NCBI GenBank assembly: GCA_009667805.1
Contig: CM019065.1
Coordinates: 14,582,952 to 14,646,951 of the forward strand
Reading direction: 5' to 3'
Origin: Leptobrachium leishanense
Taxonomy: Eukaryota; Chordata; Amphibia; Anura; Megophryidae
DNA: 64,000 nucleotides
Below the pieces are notes generated by a model. That model did no database searches, was not told where the DNA came from, and was given only the letters and a program-made list of their open reading frames with translations. This document shows, piece by piece, positions 1 through 12,769 of this stretch. The translations under genes and the position numbers were made by a program. Positions within the stretch are counted from its first letter, which is position 1; each line of letters starts with the position of its first letter.

Positions 1-465
1 TGTTTTGTATGTTTGAATTATTGGAATGGCCATGCTCTGGCCTTTTGAATGACACCAAATATGACCCTCTAGCTACCACCATTCGGAAGATATGGGGGTT
101 CAAAGGAACAACCTATCTCCACCATGGGATATCCTTGGGAAATCCTCGGGCAGTTAGGGGTTCTCCGGCTAACTGGCGTCATTGCGCCATGCGCGATGAC
201 TTCAGGTGACGAGGGGGGACTCAGAGGTGGAGCTGCCATTCAATATGGTGGCCCCCACCGGAACTAGGTAGCAATCCGGCGCCGAATGGCACAGGAACGC
301 GGACCAGCACCTCAGGGGTTAAAGCCAGGCACCGCTTAGAAGGGGAGACTCTTCCCTTTTAAGGGGTGCCTGGCTCCTCCCTCTAGCTCCTCTCGATCGG
401 AAGGGAGAGGGATCTGAATGGATCCACCCCACCTCCTTTCAGGCGATCTCCCGGTTTTGTGCATA
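1..465. repeat. 465-bp segment, left copy, ending in a TATA-like motif
   Basis: This segment reappears almost unchanged at 5530-5985, with only scattered 1-4 base differences. It contains no coding frame of note. It ends in GCATATATAAAG immediately before the 53-bp tandem array. It could be part of a larger satellite unit or a degenerate LTR; nothing decides between these. Confidence 0.85.
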
Positions 466-1765
466 TATAAAGTATGTGTATAGTGACATAATGATAGTGA
501 GGGGATTAATGGGTTAAAGGGTCAGTGTGTGTATAGTGACATAATGACAGTGAGGGGTTTAATGGGTTAAAGGGTCAGTGTGTGTATAGTGACATAATGA
601 CAGTGAGGGGTTTAATGGGTTAAAGAGTCCGTGTGTGTATAGTGACATAATGACAGTGAGGGGTTTAATGGGTTAAAGGGTCAGTGTGTGTATAGTGACA
701 TAATGACAGTGAGGGGGTTAATGGGTTAAAGGGTCAGTGTGTGTATAGCGACATAATGACAGTGAGGGGATTAAGGGGTTAAAGGGTCAGTGTGTGTATA
801 GTGACATAATGACAGTGAGGGGATTAAGGGGTTAAAGGGTCAGTGTGTGTATAGTGACATAATGACAGTGAGGGGATTAAGGGGTTAAAGGGTCATTGTG
901 TGTATAGTGACATAATGACAGTGAGGGGATTAAGGGGTTAAAGGGTCATTGTGTGTATAGTGACATAATGACAGTGAGGGGATTAAGGGGTTAAAGGGTC
1001 ATTGTGTGTATAGTGACATAATGACAGTGAGGGGATTAGGGGTTAAAGGGTCATTGTGTGTATAGTGACATAATGACAGTGAGGGGATTAAGGGGTTAAA
1101 GGGTCAGTGTGTGTATAGTGACATAATGACAGTGAGGGGATTAAGGGGTTAAAGGGTCAGTGTGTGTATAGTGACATAATGAGAGTGAGGGGATTAAGGG
1201 GTTAAAGGGTCAGTGTGTGTATAGTGACATAATGACAGTGAGGGGGTTAAAGGGTCAGTGTGTGTATAGTGACATAATGACAGTGAGGGGTTAAGGGGTT
1301 AAAGGGTCAGTGTGTGTATAGTGACATAATGACAGTGAGGGGATTAAGGGGTTAAAGGGTCAGTGTGTGTATAGTGACATAATGACAGTGAGGGGATTAA
1401 GGGGTTAAAGGGTCAGTGTGTGTATAGTGACAAATTGACAGTGAGGGGTTTAATGGGTTAAAGGGTCAGTGTGTGTATGGTGACATAATGACAGTGAGGG
1501 GATTAAGGGGTTAAAGGGTCAGTGTGTGTATAGTGACATATTGACAGTGCGGATTAATGGGTTAAAGGGTCAGTGTGTGTATAGTGACATAATGACAGTG
1601 AGGGGATTAATGGGTTAAAGGGTCTGTGTGTGTATAGTGACATAATGACAGTGAGGGGTTTAATGGGTTAAAGGGTCAGTGTGTGTATGGTGACATAATG
1701 ACAGTGAGAGGATTAATGGGTTAAAGAGTCCGTGTGCGTATAGTGACATAATGACAGTCAATGTT
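466..1765. repeat. 53-bp minisatellite, array A (about 24 copies)
   Basis: Tandem copies of a unit around ATAGTGACATAATGACAGTG, followed by a TTAAKGGGTTAAAGGGTCA stretch. I measured a period of 53 bp between successive AAAGGGT words. Variants (TTTAATGGG versus ATTAAGGGG) are grouped in blocks, as expected from local unit duplication. The last units are truncated near 1765. Confidence 0.95.
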
Positions 1766-2193
1766 TTAACCCCTTCGCTGCTGAGCCTTTTCACACCTCT
1801 GTGCTGGGCTCAGTTTTACAGCTTTTGCTCATCATGTTTAAACGTGATTTGAAGTCACATTTTATTACATGACCCAGACAAATTATATATCATTTTTTTA
1901 CGTCAGCCTTGGCAGATTCATAATATATCATTATATATGTATACGTCATGTCCTGCCTGAATATTATAACAAAAAATGCAATAAAATTAGAATTGTCAAT
2001 CATCTACAACGTGTAAAGTGATTTTTTTTCACATTTTACCATACGAGCCTTTGTGTTGATATTTTCTATGCGGTGCACTTGTTAAATAAATTAGAAATGG
2101 GAACTCATTACATTTTTTGGGGAGAATTACGTGATTTTTAGCAAACCCCCCATAGAAAAAAATTGTTAGTGGAGCATCATTGTTCACATTATA
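1766..2193. other. AT-rich segment starting TTAACCCCTTCGCTGC
   Basis: No gene is seen. The first about 110 bp resemble, in inverted orientation, the segment ending near 52395 (AAGGGGTTAA), with shared words such as GCTGAGC and TTTTGCTCATC. Both are probably diverged copies of one dispersed element whose end lies at a TTAA. The rest is AT-rich up to the Tc1 insertion site at the TA of 2192-2193. Confidence 0.4.
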
Positions 2194-2569
2194 CAGTTGT
2201 GTTCAAAATTATTCAACCCCCAATGCTGTAAAGGGTTTTAGGGAGTTTAGTGTACATTTGTAATTGTATTCAGAATGAAATCCTACAAGGACTTTTTAAA
2301 GAACCATATGCAACTAAAATGACATCAATTGGTTTTGTAATACAGTAGTAAATGTTTCTTTTGTGAATTCTTCATTGACACAATTATTCAACCCCTTAAA
2401 GACTAACACTCTGAAGAACAGAGGTTCATTCAAGTGTTTTCAATCAGGTATTGAAAACACCTGTGGATGTCACGGAGCAGCAATAAAGCATAATAAGCAC
2501 CAATTAGGCAGCTTTAAAATGACTGTGATACTCAGCTCCTTCTAGACATTTACTGATGTGGTTACAAAC

Positions 2570-3592
<1,023 letters not shown>

Positions 3593-3715
3593 GATTGAAT
3601 GTCACTTGGGGGTTGAATAAAACTGATAATGATGTGAGCACAGAAAAGACATTTGTGGTTATTTCATTATAAATGTTGCTAGTTGGAAAGCCTCCCTAGA
3701 GGGCAGTCTATTATG

Positions 3716-4845
3716 GATACTGCCCCAGCTCGTGGATATTGCCCCAGCACGTGGATATTGCCCCAGCACGTGGATACTGCCCCAGCTCGTGGATACTGCC
3801 CCAGCTCGTGGATATTGCCCCAGCATGTGGATACTGCCCCAGCACGTGGATATTGCCCCCCAGCTCCTAGATATTGCCCCCCAGCTCGTGGATATTGCCC
3901 CCCAGCTCGTGGATATTGCCCCAGCTCGTGGATATTGCCCCCCAGCTTGTGGATATTGCCCCCCAGCTCGTGGATATTGCCCCCCAGCTCGTGGATATTG
4001 CCCCAGCACGTGGATACTGCCCCAGCACGTGGATACTGCCCCAGTACGTGGATATTGCCCCCAGCTCATGGATACTGCCCCCCAGCTCATGGATACTGCC
4101 CCCAGCTCATGGATATTGCCCCCAGCTCATGGATACTGCCCCCCAGCTCATGGATATTGCCCCCCAGCTCATGGATACTGCCCCCCAGCTCATGGATACT
4201 GCCCCCAGCTCATGGATATTGCCCCCCAGCTCATGGATACTGCCCCCCAGCTCATGTATACTGCCCCCCAGCTCATGGATATTGCCCCCCAGCTCATGGA
4301 TATTGCCCCCCAGCTCATGGATACTGCCCCCCAGCTCATGGATACTGCCCCCCAGCTCATGGATATACTGCCCCCAGCTCATGGAGCTCATGGATATACT
4401 GCCCCCAGCTCATGGATATTGCCCCCAGCTCATGGATATTGCCCCCAGCTTGTGGATATACTGCCCCCAGCTCATGGAAATACTGCCCCCAGCTCATGGA
4501 TATTGCCCCCAGCTTGTGGATATACTGCCCCCCAGCTCATGGATATACTGCCCCCAGCTCATGGAGCTCATGGATATACTGCCCCCAGCTCATGGATATT
4601 GCCCCCCAGCTCATGGATATACTGCCCCCCAGCTCATGGATATATTTTCCCCCAGCTCATGGATATACTGCCCCCCAGCTTATGGATATACTGCTCCCCA
4701 GCATATGGATATACTGCCCCCAGCTCATGGATATTGCCCCCAGCTCGTGGATATACTGCTCCCCAGCTCATGGATATTGCCCCCCAGCTCGTGGATATTG
4801 CCCCCCAAGCTCTCATGGATATATGCCCCCCCAGCTCAGACCCCA
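3716..4845 (+). repeat. CAGCTC minisatellite, array A
   Basis: About 55 imperfect copies of a 17-23 bp unit such as TGGATATTGCCCCCCAGCTC. Variants use CACG, CTCG or CTCA in the middle, and later units add a TATACTG extension. All three forward frames stay open, which produces long artefactual ORFs rich in Pro, Trp and Ser. Confidence 0.95.
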
Positions 4846-4852
4846 GACCAGA

Positions 4853-4903
4853 CATGGGGCGGCTGTTCGAATGCTCTATCGGCATTCGAACAGCCGCCCC
4901 ATG
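4853..4903. repeat. Hairpin 1: perfect 22-bp stem, 7-base loop
   Basis: The arms at 4853-4874 and 4882-4903 are exact reverse complements around the loop TCTATCG. The core GGCTGTTCGAATGC and the same loop recur at 45977-46017, with TTCGAA changed to TCCGAA and its partner changed in step. Confidence 0.95.
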
Positions 4904-4912
4904 AGCTCCGCG

Positions 4913-5071
4913 CCATACTTACCTTTCCGAGCGGCGCCGGGGAAGTGAAAGTTTCCCCGCTTCGGTCGTTGAAGGACCCAAGCCTCCCACGTGACCGGGG
5001 CTTGGGTCCTTCAAAGAGCGGAAGCGAGGGAACTTTCAGTTCCCCGGCGCCGCTCGGAAAGGTAAGTATGG
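4913..5071. repeat. Hairpin 2: about 72-bp arms
   Basis: The left arm is 4913-4984 and the right arm 4999-5071, with a short spacer. The outer part, from CCATACTTACCTTTCCGAGC to its partner at the right end, is perfect; the middle has small indels. Both arm ends carry a splice-donor-like GGTAAGTATGG or its complement. Confidence 0.9.
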
Positions 5072-5085
5072 CTCGGGGGTTGGAT

Positions 5086-5273
5086 GCGCGCAGCAGCCGG
5101 GTAGAGGCTGCGAGCGCAGCCTCTACCCGGCTGCTGTGCGCATCTTGTAACCGCTGCGGCGAGCACACAGCCGGCTCGTGCCGCGGCGGTTGCATGCGCG
5201 CGCAACCAGCACCGCTGGTTGCACGCGCATGCGCCAGAGTAAGGCTTGGCGACGGACACGCCAAGCCTTACTC
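5086..5273. repeat. Hairpins 3-5 in series
   Basis: Hairpin 3 pairs 5086-5112 with 5115-5141 (one mismatch). Next is an imperfect palindrome at 5149-5191, then 5192-5210 paired with 5214-5232 around ACC. The last pairs 5237-5251 perfectly with 5259-5273 (GAGTAAGGCTTGGCG). That one ends 13 bases before the right edge of the insertion. Confidence 0.9.
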
Positions 5274-5529
5274 AATTATAGTATAGATGTTATATTTGTC
5301 TGACCTACACGTGGCTCTTTGATTTAATTGTATGCAAGATGACTGAATGATCAAAATCAATTTCAGTGGGGGTTGAATAATTTTGAACACAACTGTAATT
5401 GAAATGGAAACAATATTTCTGCATTAATAAAAATAACACACAATACACATTTTTATTTTCTTACATTTTTTTATTATTATTTTAGATATTTTTATTTTTA
5501 TTATTTTCTTCTTAATCTAAACATGATTA

Positions 5530-5985
5530 TGTTTTGTATGTTTGAATTATTGGAATGGCCATGCTCTGGCCTTTCGAATGACACCAAATATGACCTCTAG
5601 CACACCATTCGGAGAATATGGGGTTCAAAGGAACAACCTATCTCCACCATGGGATATCCTTGGGAATCCTCGGGCAGTTAGGGGTTCTCCGGCTAAACTG
5701 GCGTCAATGCGCCATGCGCGATGACTTCAGGTGACGAGGGGGGACTCAGAGGTGGAGCTGCCATTCAATATGGCGGCCCCCACCGGAACTAGGTAGCAAT
5801 CCGGCGCCGAATGGCAGGAACGCGGACCAGCACCTCAGGGGTTAAAGCCAGGCACCGCTTAGAAGGGGAGACTCTTCCCTTTTAAAGGGGTGCCTGGCTC
5901 CTCCCTCTAGCTCCTCCCGATCGGAAGGGAGAGGGATCTGAATGGATCCACCCCACCTCCTTTCAGGCGATCTCCCGGTTTTGTG
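5530..5985. repeat. 465-bp segment, right copy
   Basis: Near-identical second copy of 1-465. It again ends in GCATATATAAAG and leads directly into a 53-bp array. Small deletions (for example in CTCTAGCACACCATTCGG) distinguish the two copies. Confidence 0.9.
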
Positions 5986-6876
5986 CATATATAAAGTGTG
6001 TGTATAGTGACATAATGACAGTGAGGGGATTAATGGGTTAAAGGGTCAGTGTGTGTATAGTGACATAATGACAGTGAGGGGTTTAATGGGTTAAAGGGTC
6101 AGTGTGTGTATAGTGACATAATGACAGTGAGGGGATTAATGGGTTAAAGAGTCAGTGTGTATAGTGACATAATGACAGTGAGGGGATTAATGGGTTAAAG
6201 GGTCAGTGTGTGTATAGTGACATAATGACAGTGAGGGGATTAATGGGTTAAAGGGTCAGTGTGTGTATAGTGACATAATGACAGTGAGGGGATTAATGGG
6301 TTAAAGGGTCAGTCTATGTATAGTGACATAATGACAGTGAGGGGTTTAATGGTTAAAGGGTCAGTGTGTGTATAGTGACATAATGACAGTGAGGGATTTA
6401 ATGGGTTAAAGGGTCAGTGTGTGTATAGTGACATAATGACAGTGAGGGGATTAATGGGTTAAAGGGTCAGTGTGTGTATAGTGACATAATGACAGTGAGG
6501 GGTTTAATGGGTTAAAGGGTCAGTGTGTGTATAGTGACATAATGACAGTGAGGGGTTTAATGGGTTAAAGGGTCAGTGTGTGTATAGTGACATAATGACA
6601 GTGAGGGGATTAAGGGGTTAAAGGGTCAGTGTGTGTATAGTGACATAATGACAGTGAGGGGTTTAATGGGTTAAAGGGTCAGTGTGTGTATAGTGACATA
6701 ATGACAGTGAGGGGATTAAGGGGTTAAAGGGTCAGTGTGTGTATAGTGACATAATGACAGTGAGGGAATTAAGGGGTTAAAGGGTCAGTGTGTGTATAGT
6801 GACATAATGACAGTGAGGGAATTAAGGGGTTAAAGGGTCAGTGTGTGTATGTGACATAATGACAGTGAGGGGTTTA
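5986..6876. repeat. 53-bp minisatellite, array B (about 17 copies)
   Basis: Same unit as 466-1765. The TTTAATGGG and ATTAATGGG variants dominate the first part and ATTAAGGGG the last part. The array stops abruptly at GGGGTTTAATG (about 6876) and unrelated sequence follows. Confidence 0.95.
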
Positions 6877-8225
6877 ATGTAAATAATCAGATTTTTGGGC
6901 AGTTTCCTGCTTTTCTGCGTTTCTCTGGATGTTTTTATCCCGTTTCTCCGCGCTGATCACGTGTTTTGGCAGGTTGCGGCCGCGCTTGTGAATGAAAGCC
7001 TCCATTGAGCAGCTTCAGGATCATTTCGGGAGTTTAACCAGCGTTGGGGTGTGCCGGGAGACGCTGAAGCTGCCAGCTTCCTGGATTCCATAAATGTCAG
7101 GATAATTACTTTATATCTTCCTTCAAATAAAATGCAATTTATCGTAGAGAACGTTCGGATAAGCCACAATATAATGCTCCAAGACAGTAAATCCCGGAGG
7201 AGACCTGCAGCCGTCACAGAGACGGAATAACCGTTTGAACGTCCCAAATAAGGGGCTGAGGTCGATGTTAAAGGTCAGACGCTGATGAAAAAATTGTGCT
7301 GAATCAGTTATCAAATAGCATCTCGCCTTCACCGTCCGTGTTCCAACCACAAAGCTAAAGTTGGCTAGAGACATTAACATTTCTTAGCGAGACGTTAACG
7401 TAATGGCTGGCGCTGCTGAAAGTGGATGTGTGCGCAGCTAACGCTCATTAACCCCTTGTGTGTGTATTTCAGCCCAGGTGTAAACCTAACCAGAGCAGTA
7501 ACAGCTCCAAAGACTTCACCTGCTCATGAAAGTTACGTGTCGTTATGAGCGTCACACCAGCTTTTAGGAGGCGTTACAGTGCACTAATTCCTTCACATAG
7601 CCCCACAATAAGAAGTCTGGGCTGATAAGATTAGGAGATCAGGGTGGCCACAGAGTCTTCGGAATGACACGATTCACAAAAAACTACGCTCTGGCACTCC
7701 TCGACGGAACACCACCACCGAATCACGTGATGTCTGAGCCCCAGTAACACAATAGATAGGACGATAAACACACTGTCTACCATTCTGATCAGTGGGAGTG
7801 CTATTCTCATGGCTGTGCTGTTGTCTCGGCTAAGTTACCACTTAGTAGCCACTTTCAGCACGTGCTGTGATGGGATGTGCTCAACATAAGAAGAGGTATG
7901 TTTCCTGCAAACTCAATTATGATCTAAAACAAAATTTGGGTTTTGGGTCTATACAATTCGACGTGTATAACGATGTTTAATTAACTCCTATTTCCCCCCA
8001 AATTATTATCGATGAAAGTGTTAATTCACTGAACAACTGTTTGAAGAAATGCAAATCTCTATAACAAACTCAAACGATAAATTAATCGATCGTGATAACC
8101 GGGGCCGACCCCGGACCTGGGAACCTGACGTCCGTTTCAATGAGGAATTCAGAATATGTAATATGTAATATTTCCCTTTGTAAATTGTTACGCAAATCAT
8201 TTTGGACTTTGGATGAATGGGCACG
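6877..8225. other. Unassigned, no gene recognised
   Basis: Only short ORFs (up to 96 codons) without recognisable motifs are present. The base composition is ordinary and no tandem structure is seen. It may be old repeat or unique intergenic DNA. Confidence 0.5.
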
Positions 8226-8259
8226 GAGGCATATTTTGTAGGGTAATCATAATCAATAT

Positions 8260-9245
8260 TGGCCCATTTCCCTCTCTTGTGTGCAGAATGTTGGTATAAT
8301 TGTGATTATGCAAGAATGTCATTGTCTGTTACTATCTGATGATCAGATTAGCCTTCCAGTAAGCCTGCTCTCAAAAAGGTGTAAATATCTGATTAACAGC
8401 TCCTCAAACATACAGGGTTATTCAAAGAGAATCGAAAAGTCACCGCACGTTCTGTGACTTTTTGTTCTCTTCAATTTGGTGGGATTCGGTGATCCCATTT
8501 CGGCGACCCTGCGGTGTATTCAGCAAGCACCACAGGGCCGTCGTAATGCAGCGAAAAGTCACCGCAAACCCACCGAAAACTCACTGCAAAACCCGGTGAA
8601 GGCACACCGAAACCCACAAAAACATCTGGATTAACCCCGTCGAACACGCCGGAGAAACCAAAGCAGCCGTCGATCACAGCACAGAGCAGCCGTCAGAAAA
8701 ACCCGACACCGCAGACGAATGGAGTGGAAAAAAAAAAAACAGTACGCTTGAATGTTTGAAAAGTGAAACGCTGTTTGCAAAGAAACTACAGAATGAAAAT
8801 GTCTGAAATTTACATATAAGATCCAATGAATGATAATAAAAAGGTCTGTTACAGAAAAAGAAAAAATGATTTAAAAAACCGTACGCTGAATTTCACTGTT
8901 CGGTTACCTTTCAGCCACAATTCGGATCTCTTTGAATAACCCTGATAGTCTTCGTTGTCAGACAAACACTGCCTGTTTTAAATGGTAATCTATTTGTCAT
9001 TCACGATCACCCATTGTCTTGACTCGTTTAGAAATGTTAAGTAATGTTTAATGTAACTGTCTACCTAATCTAATTATGTTTCACCTTCCAAAAGTTTGTG
9101 CAATTATCTGTTGAGTCTGATTAGGACCTCCTAGAAAATGTTGTGATTTTGTGAATGCAAATGACCCCTGTTTGACCACATAAATATCTGTGCTTGTTTT
9201 CTGATTAAAACAAGTTACATTCTAACCCTGAAAGACTTCAGATCT
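8260..9245 (+). mobile_element. LTR-type repeat, copy I, with a MITE inside
   Basis: Both sides of the MITE at 8413-8944 match the reverse complement of about 28400-28830 over several hundred bases. Shared words include TTTCCCTCTCTTG/TTTCCCTTTCTTT, GGTGTAAATATCTGATTAAC, CATTGTCTTGA and TAATTATGTTTCACCTTCC. The right part runs through ATAAATATCTGTGCTTG toward an R/U5-like end. No internal retroviral genes are attached here. The LTR label rests on the better-preserved copy at 28200-28963. Confidence 0.65.
8413..8944. mobile_element. CGAA-family MITE, 532 bp, with 3-bp target duplication
   Basis: Terminal inverted repeats begin CAGGGTTATTCAAAGAGAATCG (left) and close with its near complement, TCTCTTTGAATAACCCTG. 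The flanks are ATA (8410-8412) and ATA (8945-8947). The LTR copy at 28659-28661 has a single ATA at this place and no insert, so it acts as an empty site. Non-coding, with internal repeats of the type CACCGAAA and CCCTGCGGTG. Confidence 0.9.
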
Positions 9246-9880
9246 ACAGCCTCATCTTTTTTCTAGGGGATGGTAGCAGGCTCTATGTGTCCCGGTCCTT
9301 GAGCTTCGTCTGAGGACTGGAAGAAGGCACGGGAGTCTGCCTGGGTAGAACACGGGGGTCCTGCAAGGAAGCGGCATTGGCAGATGAGACCCTGTCAGGG
9401 TACATAGATCTGTCACATAAATCATCATGTTTAGATAAGGTCAGATTGAGCTTTCTCCAAATGAGGGATGACCTTTTAATATAACGTACAATAAATGTTG
9501 GGTGGATCCAAGATGATTTCATTAGAAGATATCACTGCTATTTTTTTAGAGTTCCTCCTTGAATTGCATGGACATCACAGTGCCAAGTCCTGGCTCGGTG
9601 CCAGTTTTCATGTGAGTTTTTTTATAGAGACATGACCAATTGTTCAAATTTCATCAACAAGAACTTTGGTGAATAAGAAGCCATCTTGAATTCCTGAATA
9701 AAGAGCTATCGGCAGCATCACTTTTGTATAATCTACAAAGGCGAAAACCATGTAATGATCACCGGACAGTATTTTGACTCAGAATGGGTCTGTTTCAATC
9801 ATCGAATCTCTAGTGTGATCCCAAAAGAGACGGCAGGGTGTTGAGAGTTGCCCAACATTAATGTGGATATCCGAAGAGTA
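9246..9880. other. LTR-adjacent leader-like sequence, then unassigned
   Basis: About 9288-9420 (AGAAGGCAC, TCCTGCAAGG, GGCAGATGAGACCC) resembles 20400-20490, which also follows an LTR-like segment. This may be the 5' leader of a shared retroelement family. Beyond that nothing is recognisable. Confidence 0.4.
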
Positions 9881-9889
9881 CACTATAAT

Positions 9890-11170
9890 AATCCCATGGG
9901 TGAAATATGATTGACTACAATCGCGTTGTGTACTCTGGGATCCTGATGTTGTACCAGGAAGTCAACAATCATGGTCTGGAATCAATAATCCAAATACTGA
10001 TGGTGGACAAAGATAGACTCCAAGATAAATTTGCGACAAGTCTTCTACGTCTTTCCCATGGAATCAGTGAGTATGAGAGACTCAGTCTGGGTCTTTGTTA
10101 ATCCTGGATACCTAGCCTAATTCCATCCATCAAGTCCTTTTGGACACCATGAATTGGTCTCAACCAGTAGGGTAACATCTTGAAAGATGACGCCATAGAG
10201 GAGGATCCTCAGTTACTTGGAAAGAGACTTCCAGACTGTAATAATATTTCCTCGGTGAAGACATGAGTGAGTAAAGCCATTATATCCATGGACATGATGT
10301 GAGTCCATTTGGGCACAGAGATCCATATTCATTCATATTATATACTGTGGGATTCTGTTGTTGCACAATGGAGTCAGTCAACAGTCACTTTCCTTAATCA
10401 ACAAAACAATATACTGCAAACTGGTGGAAGAAGATGTTCCCCAAGATGAATTTATGATGAGGTTTCCATCGTATTTCTCATGAAATGAGTGAATATGAGT
10501 GTCACAGTCGAGATCTTTGTTTAACCCTAGAACCCTAGTGTTATGCCATGAAGGCCTTTAGGAAACCCTGAATTGATCTCTACCAGTAGGGTAACATCTT
10601 GAAAGTTGGTGCCATAGAGGATCCTCAATTACTTGGGTAGAGTCTTCCAGACCATAACAATATTCCCATGGTGAAGACATGAGCGAGTAAAGTCATTATC
10701 TCGATGGACAGGATGTGAGTCCAGTTGGGCACAGGGATCTGTATCAAATCACATTATATACACTGGGATTCTGATGTTGCACCATGGAGTCAGTCAACAA
10801 TCTTTGCCCTTAATCAATAAAACAATATATTGGAAAATGGTAGAAGAAAGACTCCAAGATGAATATACCACAACATTTCCACCAGAACATTTCCATGAGT
10901 ATGAGTGACTCAGTCTGGGTCTTTGAAAATCCTGGAAACCTAGTGTAATGCCATGAAGTTCTTTGGACACTATATGTTGACCTCATTGAGCAGGGTAACA
11001 TCTTGAAAGATGGCGCATAGAGAAGGATCCTCAATTACTTGGCAAGAAACTTCCAGATCATAATAATATTCCCATGGTGAAGACATCAGCGAGTAAAGCC
11101 ATTATCTCCATAGACAAGATGTGAGTCCAGTTGGGCACAGGGATCCATATCGATTCAGTGAAATAATGAT
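9890..11170. repeat. About 412-bp tandem repeat, roughly 3 copies
   Basis: Marker words recur at regular spacing. GTACCAGGAAGTCAACAATC (about 9950), its variants at about 10366 and 10780, and CCTAGTGT..ATGCCATGAAG at about 10107, 10529 and 10931 give periods of 402-422 bp. GTGAAGACATGAG..GAGTAAAG appears at about 10256, 10675 and 11080. Copies are about 80-85% alike by eye. No coding frame is conserved. Confidence 0.85.
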
Positions 11171-12754
11171 TTTGTAGCTGGTAGAGGGGCCCTCACATGA
11201 GTGTGTGACAAGGCTTTTCTAATCATATCTTCTGATGAAAATGGAGTGAGTGGATGTGAAATCTTGTCCAGAATACCTCTGCCCAGGGAAGCTGGCATTC
11301 AAATCTCTCCTTGTATATAATGTGTTCTGACTCATTCGACACAAGTGATAATATAAAATAATCTCAAGAATCTGAACATTTTGCTCAATACGAATGATTA
11401 TTTTTAGAAATATGCCAAAAATGAATGTCTGGCATCTCAGGACATGGCGGAGAGGAAGCACATGTTGTTATGAAATCAATGAGCTCTAGGTCTGTGATGT
11501 CTTCTCATTGGTCTGTGCCCTGTAGGGGAGGTTTGGATAAAAAAAAACTTAAATTCGGTATTTCTGACTTTATAACTGACATTTTTCTTTGACCTACATT
11601 TCATCTATAACTCATTCATATCCAATCACAATATTATTTTCATTATTTTTTGGTGGCTACTAGAGTAGGGAGGATATTTGTCATTATACGTTCCTGTAAA
11701 AATTAAGGGCCTCCATATACAGAGGGTTTATTATCGTCCGTTCTACACCCCGATAGTGATACCACATCAATTTTTTTTAAAATAATTTTTACCGTGAAAA
11801 TTGAAGCACTCAAGCTGTTTTTTCCCCTCACTGTAGCACCATACTTGCGTCTGAAGTGAATACGGTGCAAAATGACACTTGTTTTAGGGTTAGGGTTACT
11901 TTCAGTGGAAGATTAACACAAACCACTGACCATGACCAACAGATTCTGCTTCATATCCAGGCAAGAGATTCTGCTCCTCATTTTTTTCTCTCACTACATT
12001 CATATCTGAAGAAGAAGCAGAAATACTAACCCTAACCCTAGTGCTAACTCTAACATTTATGTACTCACACTGTATTTGCACGTTGGGAAACTGAAATGAG
12101 TGCGGCAGTAATTTGCACTAAAAATGACTTGTTTTCATTGCATTAAAAGTTTACACTACTCATTTCAATCCATGACATTTTTGCTGCAGCATTTCTATAC
12201 ACAGTCACAAGGTGGCGACTCATATAGCATACTGCAATGTTATACTGCTCATACTCACAGACAGGGAGGATTGAGGTCAGTCAGTGGGCTCTCCTTATTT
12301 AAATGGAATCTGGAAAGACCCAATCTGTCATGGTGGCACCAGGCTTGGGCCATAGTGGGACCTTTGTTCAGGAAGTAGTTAAGCCCTTGAGGCAGGTTAG
12401 TTGCTGACTGCATGGACAGATCACAGCACCATGATATACACAGATACAGGACGTAACAAGTCTGTAACAAGAAGAACAGTAGAACACAGTAGAAATCTAA
12501 AGGAATCCCTTTCTGCCTATGGAAAAAAGAATAACAGAGACAGGAGAACAGGAAGTGCAAGGGTTAAACAAGACAACCAGCAACAACACATAGGCAGCCC
12601 TAAACAGAATAGAGGTCCTTATACTGGCCTCTGTACTAAGGATAACTATATACACAAAACATGAAACAAGGAACAGATATAGAATGATCATCAAGACTGG
12701 AGCCAAAGGAACAAGAACCAGGAAGGAATGTCAGACTAGCAGAGGTCAGTACAC
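11171..12754. other. Unassigned; short telomere-like words
   Basis: No gene recognised. Short GGGTTAGGGTTA (about 11886-11898) and the opposite-strand CTAACCCTAACCC (about 12029-12041) lie some 140 bp apart in inverted orientation. They are only two units each, too short to be called an interstitial telomere. Confidence 0.5.
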
Positions 12755-12769
12755 AAGATATCAAGATAC

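Larger units (their letters stand above)
3678..5286. mobile_element. 1.6-kb insertion in Tc1: CAGCTC minisatellite plus hairpin train
   Basis: The boundaries come from comparison with Tc1 copies 2 and 3: Tc1 sequence stops after AAATGTT (3677) and continues with ATGTTATATTTG (5287). The intact copies read ...TTATGTTATATT, so the insertion most simply added no target duplication, though ATGTT on both sides leaves a 5-bp duplication possible. Inside are a short leader, about 1.1 kb of minisatellite, and five consecutive inverted repeats. No protein-coding frame is credible. The class is unknown. A terminal hairpin close to the right end and no clear duplication recall Helitron/Helentron derivatives, but the expected terminal bases are not seen. 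Confidence 0.75.

Noticed and set aside
466..1765. CRISPR-like array
   Set aside because: Directly adjoining 53-bp units with no unique spacers, in a eukaryotic context; it is a minisatellite.
3683..5286. Open frames of 390-470 codons rich in Pro, Trp and Ser
   Set aside because: They translate the CAGCTC minisatellite in all three frames; no domain or family, and the same motif recurs in non-coding arrays.
11886..12041. Interstitial telomere
   Set aside because: Only two TTAGGG units in each orientation; chance or remnant.
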